64,000 bases of DNA, from contig JAKOVH010000016.1 of NCBI GenBank assembly GCA_029782145.1, forward strand, positions 310,001 to 374,000, in the 5' to 3' direction. Positions 44,559 to 51,998 of the stretch are shown here, one piece after another. The notes beneath the pieces were generated by a model, which saw nothing but the letters and a program-made list of their open reading frames with translations, made no database searches and was not told where the DNA came from. Both the position numbers and the translations under genes were made by a program. How positions within the stretch are numbered: the stretch's first letter is position 1; the number at the start of each line of letters is the position of its first letter. The DNA is from Actinomycetes bacterium. GTDB taxonomy: Bacteria; Actinomycetota; Acidimicrobiia; Acidimicrobiales; Acidimicrobilacustridaceae.

Positions 44559-44589
44559 GAGGGCCCCTCCCGGGCGGGGAGGGGCCCTC
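44559..44589. terminator. Bidirectional terminator, amidohydrolase / thiolase
   Basis: Perfect 13-bp stem GAGGGCCCCTCCC / GGGAGGGGCCCTC with a 5-nt loop between two convergent genes. Confidence 0.8.
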
Positions 44590-44615
44590 TCGCGTGCGGC
44601 GGCAGCGCCCCCGGG

Positions 44616-45842
44616 CTAGGCGAGGCGCTCCACGATCATGGCCATGCCCTGGCCGCCGCCGACGCACATCGACTCCATGCCGATGGTGCCGCCGGAGTCC
44701 TCGAGGCCGTTGAGCAGCGTGGTCATGATGCAGGCGCCGGTCATGCCGAACGGGTGGCCGAGGGCGATGGCCCCGCCGTTCACGTTCAGCTTCTCCCAGC
44801 TGATCCCGAGGTGCTTGGCCGACGGCACCACCTGGGCGGCGAACGCCTCGTTGATCTCCACGAGGTCGATGTCGTCGATGGTCATGCCGGCGCGGGCCAT
44901 GGCCTGGCGGCACGCCTCGATGGGGCCGAGGCCCATGATCTCGGGGTCGAGGGCCGACACGCCCGAGGAGATGATCCGGGCGATCGGCGTCAGGCCGAGC
45001 TCGCGGGCCTTGGCGTCGCTCATGACGATCACCGCGGCGGCGCCGTCGTTGAGGGGGCAGGCGTTGCCGGCGGTGACGGTGCCGTCGGGCCGGAACACCG
45101 GCTTCAGCTCGGCCAGCTTCTCGGCGGTGGTGCCGGGGCGGATGCCGTCGTCGCGGGTGACGGTGGTGGGGTTGCCCTCGGCGTCGACCGTCTCGACCGG
45201 GATGATCTCGCGCTCGAAGAAGCCCCGCTCGAGGGCGGCGGTGGCCCGCTGCTGCGACAGGGCGGCGAACTCGTCCTGCTCCTGGCGCGAGACGTTCTCG
45301 TACTGGGCCACGTTCTCCGCCGTCTGGCCCATGGCGATGTAGTAGTCGGCCACGCCGCCGTCGAAGGGCGCCCACGGGGCCGCCCCGCCGCCGGCGCGCT
45401 CCTTGGTGCGCGCCTCGGCGCCGGCCATGCGCTCGTTGTGGGTGCCCGGCAGGCCGTCGGACATGCCGGACATGAACTGGCTCACCGTCTCCACGCCGGC
45501 CGCCACGAAGGCGTCGCCCTCGCCGGCCTTGATGGCGTGGGCCGCCATGCGGATGGTCTGCAGCGACGAGGAGCAGTAGCGGTTGACCGTGACCCCGGGG
45601 ACGTGGCCCATGCCGGCGAGGTCGGACACGATCCGCGCCATGTTGTAGCCCTGCATGCCGGCGGGCTGGGCGCAGCCGAGCATGAGGTCGTCGACCGTGG
45701 AGGCGTCGAGCTGGGGCACCTTGTCGAGGGCGGCCCGCACGATGGTGGCGGCGAGGTCGTCGGGGCGGACCTTGGTGAGCGACCCCTTGTTGGCCCGGCC
45801 GATGGCGCTGCGGGCGGTCGAGACGATGACGGCTTCGGGCAT
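44616..45842 (-). CDS. Acetyl-CoA acyltransferase (thiolase, FadA-type)
   Basis: A 408-residue classical thiolase. Nucleophile Cys90 in NRYCSSSLQT, NEAFAAQVV, GGAIALGHPFGMTG with the catalytic His, and CVGGGQGMAM with the second Cys are all intact, in contrast to the two Ltp-like proteins at 10-12 kb. It cleaves 3-ketoacyl-CoA or condenses acetyl-CoA. ATG 45842 is preceded by AGGAG. Divergent from an isochorismatase-like gene. Confidence 0.93.
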   Translation of the reverse strand: MPEAVIVSTARSAIGRANKGSLTKVRPDDLAATIVRAALDKVPQLDASTVDDLMLGCAQPAGMQGYNMARIVSDLAGMGHVPGVTVNRYCSSSLQTIRMAAHAIKAGEGDAFVAAGVETVSQFMSGMSDGLPGTHNERMAGAEARTKERAGGGAAPWAPFDGGVADYYIAMGQTAENVAQYENVSRQEQDEFAALSQQRATAALERGFFEREIIPVETVDAEGNPTTVTRDDGIRPGTTAEKLAELKPVFRPDGTVTAGNACPLNDGAAAVIVMSDAKARELGLTPIARIISSGVSALDPEIMGLGPIEACRQAMARAGMTIDDIDLVEINEAFAAQVVPSAKHLGISWEKLNVNGGAIALGHPFGMTGACIMTTLLNGLEDSGGTIGMESMCVGGGQGMAMIVERLA

Positions 45843-45933
45843 GACGAGCTCCTGTTGTGCGCGGGACTGCGGGCGGACCGGCGTAGCACACCCCTGCCGG
45901 TCACCGACACCCGAGTGGCTACCCCGACGAGGC

Positions 45934-45945
45934 TACCGGGCGGTA
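45934..45945. promoter_or_regulatory. Short palindromic site upstream of thiolase
   Basis: TACC-GGGC-GGTA in the 223-bp region between the thiolase and isochorismatase-like genes, next to a possible thiolase -10 (TAGCCT on the minus strand, 45935-45930). Arms are only 4 bp, so low confidence. Confidence 0.3.
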
Positions 45946-46013
45946 ACCGGAGGGGTGGCCGGAGGCGTGGCGGTGGGGTCGGCGCGGGACGTGCGGTGGG
46001 CTGGCCGCTGGGG

Positions 46014-46042
46014 TAGAACCGGCCCCCGCCGCGCCGCGGGGG
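46014..46042 (+). promoter_or_regulatory. -10 and leader hairpin before isochorismatase-like gene
   Basis: TAGAAC at 46014-46019, then a 7-bp stem CCCCCGC / GCGGGGG (46023-46042) near the 5' end of the transcript, then GAGGAGGA. The stem may only stabilise the RNA. Confidence 0.4.
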
Positions 46043-46065
46043 CGGCCGGCGCGAGGAGGAGCCCG

Positions 46066-46683
46066 ATGCCGCGCGACCTGCGTGCCCTGCTGGAGCCCAC
46101 CACCACCGCGGTGGTCACCTCCGAGTGCCAGAACGGCGTGCTCGGCCCGAGCAGCTACCTGCCGGAGCTGGCCGAGGCGGCACGGGCGACGGCCGTGCCC
46201 AACGTCGCCCGGCTCGTCCACGGCGCCCGCACCGCCGGGGTGCAGGTCGTCCACTGCGTGTTCTGGCGCCGCCCCGACAGCCGGGGGGCCAACACCAACG
46301 GGCGCCTGTTCGTGGCCGCCAACCGGACCTCCCCGCCGATCGAGCCCGGCAGCGAGGCCGCCCTCCCGCTGCCCGAGATCGGCCTGTCGCCCGACGACCT
46401 GGTCTGCGGGCGCTACCACGGCCTCGACCCGGTGGGGGGCACCGACCTCGACGCGCTCCTGCGCAACCTCGGGGTGCGCACCGTCGTGATCGCCGGGGTC
46501 TCGGTGAACGTGGCGCTCGTGGGCCTGGCCATCGGACTCGTCAACCACGGCTACCAGGTCGCCGTGCCGAGGGACGCCGTCGCGGGCGTGCCCGTCGACT
46601 ACGCGGCCTCGATGCTCGACAACACCTACGCTCTCATCGCCACGGTCACCACCACCGACGAGGTGCTCGCCGCCTGGGGCTGA
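46066..46683 (+). CDS. Isochorismatase-like protein lacking catalytic Cys
   Basis: A 205-residue isochorismatase/cysteine-hydrolase fold protein. The first catalytic acidic position reads VVTSECQNGV, where DxQxxF is usual. The Cys position after the GV turn reads GVSVNVALVG, where TDYCV is usual, so the nucleophile is apparently Ala. The rest of the fold is regular (PNVARLVHGARTAGVQVVHCVFW; HGLDPVGGTDLDALLRNLGVRTVVIAG). Either a non-Cys variant enzyme or a binding protein. ATG follows GAGGAGGAGCC. Confidence 0.75.
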   Translation: MPRDLRALLEPTTTAVVTSECQNGVLGPSSYLPELAEAARATAVPNVARLVHGARTAGVQVVHCVFWRRPDSRGANTNGRLFVAANRTSPPIEPGSEAALPLPEIGLSPDDLVCGRYHGLDPVGGTDLDALLRNLGVRTVVIAGVSVNVALVGLAIGLVNHGYQVAVPRDAVAGVPVDYAASMLDNTYALIATVTTTDEVLAAWG

Positions 46684-46721
46684 CCCGGGCCGAGCTCACC
46701 GTGGGCGCCTCGGGCCGGCAG

Positions 46722-46727
46722 TAGCCT
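46722..46727 (+). promoter_or_regulatory. -10 element of tetR gene (leaderless)
   Basis: TAGCCT with 6-nt spacing to the GTG at 46734. Confidence 0.55.
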
Positions 46728-46733
46728 CGGCGG

Positions 46734-47396
46734 GTGGCCAGCGCTGCCGCCCACGAGGGTGCTCGACGGGACTCACCCGACCGGGCGCCCGGCCGCCGGG
46801 CCCGTGCCACGCGCCGCCGGCTGCTCGACGCCACCGCCGAGCTGCTGGAGGCGACGAGCTACCGGGACGTGAAGGTCGTCGACATCGCCCGCGCCGCGGG
46901 CACCTCGCCGGCGACCTTCTACCAGTACTTCTCCGACGTGGAGGAGGCCGTGCTCGCCCTGGCCGAGGAGGTCGAGGCCGACGCCGGCGCCCGCCTGGCC
47001 GAGCTGGTTGCCGACCGGCCCTGGACCGGCGTCGACGGTTGGGCCAGCGCCCTCGCCCTGGCCGACGGCTTCGTCGAGACCTGGGAGCGGCACCGGTCAG
47101 TGCTGCGGGTCATCGACCTGGCGACCGACGAGGGCGACCAGCGCTTCCGCGCCGTGCGCACCCGTCTGCTCGGCGCCCCGGCCGAGGCCCTGGTCGCGGT
47201 GCTCAAGCGACGCCGGCGGGGCGCGGCGGCCGACCCCTACGCCGAGGCCGGCGTGCTCGTGTCGATGCTGGCCCACGTCGCCGCCCACCGCACCGGGCTC
47301 GAGCAGTGGGGCGCCTCGCCCGAGGGCCTGCGCCGCAGCCTGGCGCGCGTGGTGTTCGCCGCGGTCACCGGTCAGCCGTCGCCCGAGGCGGGCTGA
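46734..47396 (+). CDS. TetR family transcriptional regulator
   Basis: A 220-residue TetR regulator. After a 20-residue basic arm, the DNA-binding domain is RRRLLDATAELLEATSYRDVKVVDIARAAGTSPATFYQYFSDVEEAVLAL (about 27-76). The ligand domain is Ala/Leu-rich with an HRTGLEQWG segment. Gene targets are unknown; the neighbouring isochorismatase-like gene or the desaturase 2.6 kb away are candidates. Its 3' end overlaps the convergent small membrane-protein gene by 25 bp. Confidence 0.88.
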   Translation: MASAAAHEGARRDSPDRAPGRRARATRRRLLDATAELLEATSYRDVKVVDIARAAGTSPATFYQYFSDVEEAVLALAEEVEADAGARLAELVADRPWTGVDGWASALALADGFVETWERHRSVLRVIDLATDEGDQRFRAVRTRLLGAPAEALVAVLKRRRRGAAADPYAEAGVLVSMLAHVAAHRTGLEQWGASPEGLRRSLARVVFAAVTGQPSPEAG

Positions 47397-47590
47397 CCGG
47401 GCTCGTCGCCTCGAGGGCCACCACCGCGGTCGTCGGCGTGGTCGGCGTGGTCGGGATGGTCGTGGCGGGCGCGGTCGGCCATCGAGCCGGGGCGGAAGAG
47501 CAGCCACAGGCACAGCACCACCACGGCGGCGACCCCGACCAGCACCGCCGGCCACGGCGTGGACGCGGCGAGCAGCGCGGCGACGGGCAC
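47372..47590 (-). CDS. Small single-pass membrane protein with His/Asp-rich tail
   Basis: A 72-residue protein: VPVAALLAASTPWPAVLV leads into one transmembrane helix (VGVAAVVVLCLWLLF), then a polar tail with HDHPDHADHADD and a Gly/Pro-rich end. The His/Asp run could bind divalent metal. GTG 47590 is supported by TACCGT with 6-nt spacing. No family recognised. Confidence 0.6.
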   Translation of the reverse strand: MPVAALLAASTPWPAVLVGVAAVVVLCLWLLFRPGSMADRARHDHPDHADHADDRGGGPRGDEPGQPASGDG

Positions 47591-47596
47591 CCGACA

Positions 47597-47623
47597 ACGG
47601 TAGCGGTGGGGGCTGGCTAGGTT
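47597..47623. promoter_or_regulatory. Divergent -10 elements
   Basis: Minus strand TACCGT (47602-47597), 6 nt before GTG 47590. Plus strand TAGGTT (47618-47623), 10 nt before a short ATG reading frame that precedes the mannosyltransferase gene. Confidence 0.45.
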
Positions 47624-47633
47624 GGCGGCCGCC

Positions 47634-47654
47634 ATGGACCGACCCCTGCGCTGA
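47634..47654 (+). CDS. Six-codon leader reading frame (MDRPLR)
   Basis: ATG and five further codons, then TGA 3 nt before the GTG of the mannosyltransferase gene, whose start has no Shine-Dalgarno. It begins where a near-leaderless transcript from TAGGTT would begin. It may load ribosomes for re-initiation at 47658. Could be chance. Confidence 0.3.
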   Translation: MDRPLR

Positions 47655-47657
47655 GCC

Positions 47658-48833
47658 GTGCCCGTCGCCGAGGCCGCCCCCGCCCCGCCCCGCGTCGAGC
47701 CGTCGCCCTCCACCGCGGCGAGCGGCTGGCTCGCCCGCGCCCTGCCCGGCGCGTGGTTCCCGGTGGCGGTGTTCGCGGTGTGGCGGGTCGCCCAGGCCGC
47801 CGTCACGTGGTGGCTCGGCGGGCGGCTGGTCGAGGGCGCCTACACCTACGACGGCGCCCACTACCTGCGGATCCTGCACTACGGCTACTGGCACCCCCGG
47901 CCGGTGATGCCGTCGCACGCCTTCTTCCCCGGCATCGCCTGGCTCGCCACGCCGCTGCGCTGGCTCACCGGTTCCGACGCCGTCACCGTGCACGTCACCG
48001 CCAGCGCCACCGCCGTCGCCGCCTTCGTGGCCGTGTGGGGTGTGTCGCGCGAGTGGACCGACGAGCGCACGGCCCGTCGGGCCGTGGTGCTGCTGGCGCT
48101 GTTCCCCTCGTCGGTGTTCCTGTGGGCGTTCTACTCCGAGGCGCTGTTCATCGCGCTCGGCGCCGGGGCGCTCTGGGCCGACCGGCGGGGCCGTCGTTGG
48201 ATCGCCGCGCTGTGCTTCGCCGGCATCGCCACGACCCGTTCGGTCGGCATCCTCGTGCCCGCCGTGGTGGTGCTGGCCCGGGTCGTCCGCACCCGACGCG
48301 TCGACCGCTGGGCCGTCGGCTACGCGGCCGCGGCCCTGGCCGGGCTCGGTGCGGTGCTGCTCGCCATGTGGGTGCAGGTGGGCGACGCCTTCGCCTTCAT
48401 GGGCGTGCAGCAGGACTGGGGGCGCAGCATCTCGTGGCCGTGGTCGTCGGTCCTGCAGGGCATCGACAACCTGACGCCCCGGTACGGCACGGTGATGGTG
48501 CCGGCCCTGGTGGCACGGAACTTCGACCTGTGGGCGGTGGGCATCGTGGTCGTCGCCATCGCCTACGTGGCGTTCTCCCGCCGTCCCCGCTTCCCGATGG
48601 AGGCCTGGATGCTGGGCGTGGTGATGATCGCCCTGGCCCTGTGCTCGAGCGTCCTCGCCAGCTTCAACCGCTTCGTGCTGGCGGACTGGATCATCTACCC
48701 GGCCTACGCGTCGCTCCTCGGGCGCCTCCCCACCTGGTGGCGTCGGGGCGCCATGGGCGTCGTGGCGGTGGCCTGCGCCCTCACCGCCTACGCGCTGATC
48801 GGGCGGTTCTGCGTCGGTCGCTTCATCGGCTGA
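47658..48833 (+). CDS. PIG-V-like mannosyltransferase, membrane protein (second copy)
   Basis: A 391-residue polytopic membrane protein related to the protein at 5752. The lumenal loop has YTYDGAHYLRILHYGY with the acidic residue of GT-C enzymes, then HAFFPGIAWL. WAFYSEALFIALGAGALW and about nine helices follow. Likely adds mannose or another hexose from a polyprenyl-phosphate donor to an envelope acceptor. The GTG start lacks a Shine-Dalgarno; a six-codon frame ends just before it. A hairpin follows the stop. Confidence 0.76.
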   Translation: MPVAEAAPAPPRVEPSPSTAASGWLARALPGAWFPVAVFAVWRVAQAAVTWWLGGRLVEGAYTYDGAHYLRILHYGYWHPRPVMPSHAFFPGIAWLATPLRWLTGSDAVTVHVTASATAVAAFVAVWGVSREWTDERTARRAVVLLALFPSSVFLWAFYSEALFIALGAGALWADRRGRRWIAALCFAGIATTRSVGILVPAVVVLARVVRTRRVDRWAVGYAAAALAGLGAVLLAMWVQVGDAFAFMGVQQDWGRSISWPWSSVLQGIDNLTPRYGTVMVPALVARNFDLWAVGIVVVAIAYVAFSRRPRFPMEAWMLGVVMIALALCSSVLASFNRFVLADWIIYPAYASLLGRLPTWWRRGAMGVVAVACALTAYALIGRFCVGRFIG

Positions 48834-48853
48834 GCCGGCACCGTCCCGGCGGG

Positions 48854-48875
48854 GGCGCCCGACCGGACGGGCGCC
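48854..48875 (+). terminator. Terminator after second mannosyltransferase
   Basis: 8-bp stem GGCGCCCG / CGGGCGCC with a 6-nt loop. Confidence 0.55.
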
Positions 48876-48904
48876 GCGCCGGCGGTGGTCGACGGCTGTC
48901 GGCC

Positions 48905-48910
48905 TAGGCT
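48905..48910 (+). promoter_or_regulatory. -10 element of tsaC (leaderless)
   Basis: TAGGCT with 7-nt spacing to GTG 48918. Confidence 0.6.
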
Positions 48911-48917
48911 CGCCGAG

Positions 48918-49967
48918 GTGAGCAGCGAGCCCGGCCGTCGCCCCGAGGTGCTGCAGGGCGAGGCCGGCGTCGAGCCGGCCGTCGCCGTGCTGCGCCAGGG
49001 CGGGCTCGTCGCCTTCCCGACCGAGACCGTCTACGGACTGGGCGCCGACGCCACCAACCCCGACGCGGTGCGGCGGATCTTCGCGGCCAAGGGCCGTCCG
49101 GCCGACCACCCCCTCATCGTCCACCTCGGCGATGCGGGCCTGGTCGAGGCCTGGGCCGACGTGGTGCCGGTGGAGGCCCACCTGCTGGCCGACGCCTTCT
49201 GGCCCGGCCCGCTCACCATGCTCCTGTGGCGCAGCCCGAAGGCGCCCGACGTGGTCACCGGCGGGCGTGACACCGTCGGGCTGCGGGTGCCGGACCACCC
49301 GTTGGCGCGGCGGCTGCTCGAGGCCTTCGGCGACGGCGTGGCCGCGCCCTCGGCCAACCGCTTCGGGCAGGTGAGCCCGACCACGGCGGCCGACGTGGTG
49401 GCCGACCTCGGCACCGAGGTCGACGTGGTGCTCGACGGGGGCCCGTGCCGCGTGGGCGTGGAGTCGACGATCGTCGACCTGACCGGCGACGAGCCGGTGG
49501 TGCTGCGCCCGGGTGGCGTGGGCCTCGACCGGCTGGCCGACGTCCTCGGCCGCCAGCCCGAGGTGCACCGGGGGCCGGCTCCGGCCCGCGCCGCCCGGGC
49601 GCCGGGCATGCTGGCGGCCCACTACGCGCCGCGTGCGCGGGTCGTGCTGGCCGACGCCGAGCGCGCCGCCCAGGTCGCCAACGCGCTGGCGTCGGCGGAG
49701 CGGGGACGAGTGGGGGTGCTGGGCCCTCGGGCCACCGACGGGCTGGCGCCCGGCGTGGTGGAGCTCGAGCCGGCCGGGACCCCCGACGAGTACGCCCGCT
49801 TGCTCTACGCCCGGCTCCGCCAGGCCGACCGCCTGCGCCTCGAGTGGCTGGTGTGCGTGCCGCCGCCGGCCCGCGGCGTCGGGGTGGCGGTGCGCGACCG
49901 GCTCACCCGGGCGGCGGCCAGCGCCCCTGCCGACGCCCCGGCGCCGGACCCGACGGCGGGCCGCTGA
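48918..49967 (+). CDS. tsaC: L-threonylcarbamoyladenylate synthase (TsaC/Sua5)
   Basis: A 349-residue Sua5-type enzyme that makes threonylcarbamoyl-AMP for the t6A37 tRNA modification. YrdC domain: GGLVAFPTETVYGLGADATNP, IFAAKGRPADHPLIVHL, FWPGPLTMLL, GLRVPDHPLA, APSANRFGQVSPT and GVESTIVDL. A linker with APGMLAAHYAPRA leads to the C-terminal Sua5 domain (residues 230-335). Leaderless GTG start. Confidence 0.95.
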   Translation: MSSEPGRRPEVLQGEAGVEPAVAVLRQGGLVAFPTETVYGLGADATNPDAVRRIFAAKGRPADHPLIVHLGDAGLVEAWADVVPVEAHLLADAFWPGPLTMLLWRSPKAPDVVTGGRDTVGLRVPDHPLARRLLEAFGDGVAAPSANRFGQVSPTTAADVVADLGTEVDVVLDGGPCRVGVESTIVDLTGDEPVVLRPGGVGLDRLADVLGRQPEVHRGPAPARAARAPGMLAAHYAPRARVVLADAERAAQVANALASAERGRVGVLGPRATDGLAPGVVELEPAGTPDEYARLLYARLRQADRLRLEWLVCVPPPARGVGVAVRDRLTRAAASAPADAPAPDPTAGR

Positions 49968-49990
49968 CCGCCTCGACCGCGGTGCCGTGT

Positions 49991-50009
49991 CTACCTACTG
50001 GTCGGTAGG
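49991..50009 (+). promoter_or_regulatory. TetR-type operator at desaturase promoter
   Basis: CTACCTACTGGTCGGTAGG: CTACC...GGTAG and CCTAC...GTAGG are nested arms of an imperfect palindrome, close to the ACYxACxGGTCGGTAG form bound by many TetR-family lipid regulators. A possible -10 (TAGGCT, 50006-50011) overlaps its right arm. Confidence 0.5.
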
Positions 50010-50056
50010 CTACGGTTCGGCCGACGTACGCCACCGACATCGCAGGAAGGCCCCGC

Positions 50057-51241
50057 GTGCACGACACCCCCCCCGACACCACCGGCACGGTCGAGCACCA
50101 CTCGCCCGGTGCCCGGGCGCCCTACGAGCGAGCCCCCGACGAGAAGGTCAACTGGCGCAGCTCCATCCCGTTCCTGCTGGTGCACGTGCTCGCCGTCGCC
50201 GGCCCGTTCGTGTTCGGCGTGTCCTGGAAGGCCGTGGTGGTCTTCCTCGTCATGGTGTGGGGCCGGGAGTGGTTCATCACCGCCGGCTACCACCGCTACT
50301 TCGCCCACCGCTCCTACAAGACCAACCGGGCGTTCCAGCTGCTCCTCGCCGTCGGCGGCGCCTCGTGCGCCCAGAAGGGCCCGCTGTGGTGGGCCGGCCA
50401 CCACCGTGACCACCACCGCTACAGCGACACCGAGGCCGACATCCACTCGCCGCTTCGAGGCTTCTGGTGGAGCCACGTGGGCTGGATCCTGTGCGACAAG
50501 TACAACGAGGTCCCCCACGAGCGCATCAAGGACTTCGCCAAGTACCCCGAGCTGCGCTTCGTCGACAAGTGGAACGGCCTGTTCCCCTGGCTCGCCGGCA
50601 TCGCCGCCTACCTCTACGCCGGGTGGTCGGGGCTGTTCTTCGGCTTCTTCCTCGGCACCGTCGTGCTGTGGCACAACACGTTCTTCGTGAACTCGCTGGC
50701 CCACGTCATGGGGCGTCGCCGCTACGTCACCGAGGACACCAGCCGCAACTCGTGGTTCATCGCGGTGACCACGCTGGGCGAGGGATGGCACAACAACCAC
50801 CACTACTACCAGGCGTCGGCGCGCAACGGCTTCTTCTGGTGGGAGCTCGACGTCACCTACTACGTGCTGAAGGTGCTCAGCTGGTTCGGCGTCGTCCGTG
50901 ACCTGAAGGTGCCCACGGCCGAGATCCTCGCCGCCAACCGGGTGAAGGACGGCAACTTCGACATCGGCACGTTCAAGGCCCACTGGGCCCACGCCTCGGC
51001 GGCGGTGGCCCGCAGCCACGCCAGCCTGGGCGCCCGGGTCGCCGAGTCCAAGGCCCACGCCGTGGAGGCGCTGGCCGAGCGCCGCGAGACGCTCCACGAG
51101 CGGCGCGAGGCCCTCGAGCACGCCATCGAAGCCAGGAAGCAGGCGCTCGACGAGTTCGTGCAGGGGTCGATGGCCTCGGCCGAGGACCTGGCGCGCGTCA
51201 CCCGCCGCGGCAACCGGGAGCTCGGCCTGCTCGACCAGTGA
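50057..51241 (+). CDS. Acyl-CoA (delta-9 type) fatty acid desaturase
   Basis: A 394-residue membrane diiron desaturase. The three His boxes are HRYFAH (about 80-85), HRDHHR (117-122) and HNNHH (about 255-259), with two hydrophobic blocks between. It needs electrons from a ferredoxin or similar. The last 85 residues form a charged Ala/Glu/Arg-rich helix (KAHAVEALAERRETLHERREALEHAIEARKQ), a coiled coil absent from typical desaturases. GTG 50057 follows AGGAAGG. A TetR-type operator sits upstream, so fatty-acid control is likely. Confidence 0.92.
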   Translation: MHDTPPDTTGTVEHHSPGARAPYERAPDEKVNWRSSIPFLLVHVLAVAGPFVFGVSWKAVVVFLVMVWGREWFITAGYHRYFAHRSYKTNRAFQLLLAVGGASCAQKGPLWWAGHHRDHHRYSDTEADIHSPLRGFWWSHVGWILCDKYNEVPHERIKDFAKYPELRFVDKWNGLFPWLAGIAAYLYAGWSGLFFGFFLGTVVLWHNTFFVNSLAHVMGRRRYVTEDTSRNSWFIAVTTLGEGWHNNHHYYQASARNGFFWWELDVTYYVLKVLSWFGVVRDLKVPTAEILAANRVKDGNFDIGTFKAHWAHASAAVARSHASLGARVAESKAHAVEALAERRETLHERREALEHAIEARKQALDEFVQGSMASAEDLARVTRRGNRELGLLDQ

Positions 51242-51297
51242 GGTGAGCCCAGGGCGGTGGGTGCCGGCCGCGGCGTCTCTTCTGCGCACCCGCCGGG

Positions 51298-51303
51298 TAC
51301 GTT
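51298..51303 (+). promoter_or_regulatory. -10 element of membrane-protein gene (leaderless)
   Basis: TACGTT with 7-nt spacing to ATG 51311. Confidence 0.55.
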
Positions 51304-51310
51304 GCCGCCG

Positions 51311-51991
51311 ATGGCTCTCCCCGTCAGCTCCCGAGGCGCCCGGTCCGCTGCTGGCACCCGCCGCGCCGCACGGTCGGCCCCCGCGGTGCGCCGGGCGGGC
51401 CAGGTGGCGCCGGGCGCCCTCAGCGGCGCCGCCCGGCGTCGGCTCGACCGGGGCCTCGACGTGCTGGGCCGCCTGGTCCCCCTGGCGTGCCGGCTGTCGC
51501 GCCTGGTCGGCTCCTACGTCGCCGTGGTCGCCGCCGCGGTGGCCACCATCGTGACCACGCTCGCCTGGCGCTTCTGGCCCGAGTCGCTCGACCAGGTGCT
51601 GGTCCACGGCGTGCTGGCCTGCCTGCTCGCCGTGCCGGTCGTGGTGCTGTGGCTGTTCCACCGGGCGCTGGCCGAGGTCGTGCAGATCCCGAGCCGGTTG
51701 GCGGCCGCGCCGAGCGTGGCACGCGATCGCGCCGGTGAGCTGGCGGTGCTGGTGCGCGAGGCCCAGCTCCGCCGCGGAGGCTTGCGGCTGAGCGCCCTGC
51801 CCCGCGACCTGTGGCGGGCCGGCCGCCTGCTGCTGGCCGCCCACGACGAGCTGCCCGGCTACGGGGCGGTGCTGACCATCGTGAGCGTGCCGTTCCTGCT
51901 GGCGGCCTTGGCGGCCGCGGTGGCCGGCCTGGTCGAGATCGTGCTGGCGCCGGCGGTGGTGGTCGGCGCCGTGGTGACGGCGCTGGCCTGA
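51311..51991 (+). CDS. Membrane protein of unknown function
   Basis: A 226-residue protein. A basic Ala/Arg-rich N-terminus (about 60 residues) precedes two hydrophobic helices (YVAVVAAAVATIVTTLAW; LVHGVLACLLAVPVVVLWLF). An amphipathic middle part with VVQIPSRLAAAPSVARDRAGELAVLVREAQ follows, and the C-terminus is hydrophobic. No family recognised. Start fixed by the leaderless -10. Stop is 7 bp from the convergent glpX stop. Confidence 0.65.
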   Translation: MALPVSSRGARSAAGTRRAARSAPAVRRAGQVAPGALSGAARRRLDRGLDVLGRLVPLACRLSRLVGSYVAVVAAAVATIVTTLAWRFWPESLDQVLVHGVLACLLAVPVVVLWLFHRALAEVVQIPSRLAAAPSVARDRAGELAVLVREAQLRRGGLRLSALPRDLWRAGRLLLAAHDELPGYGAVLTIVSVPFLLAALAAAVAGLVEIVLAPAVVVGAVVTALA

Positions 51992-51998
51992 GCGGGCG

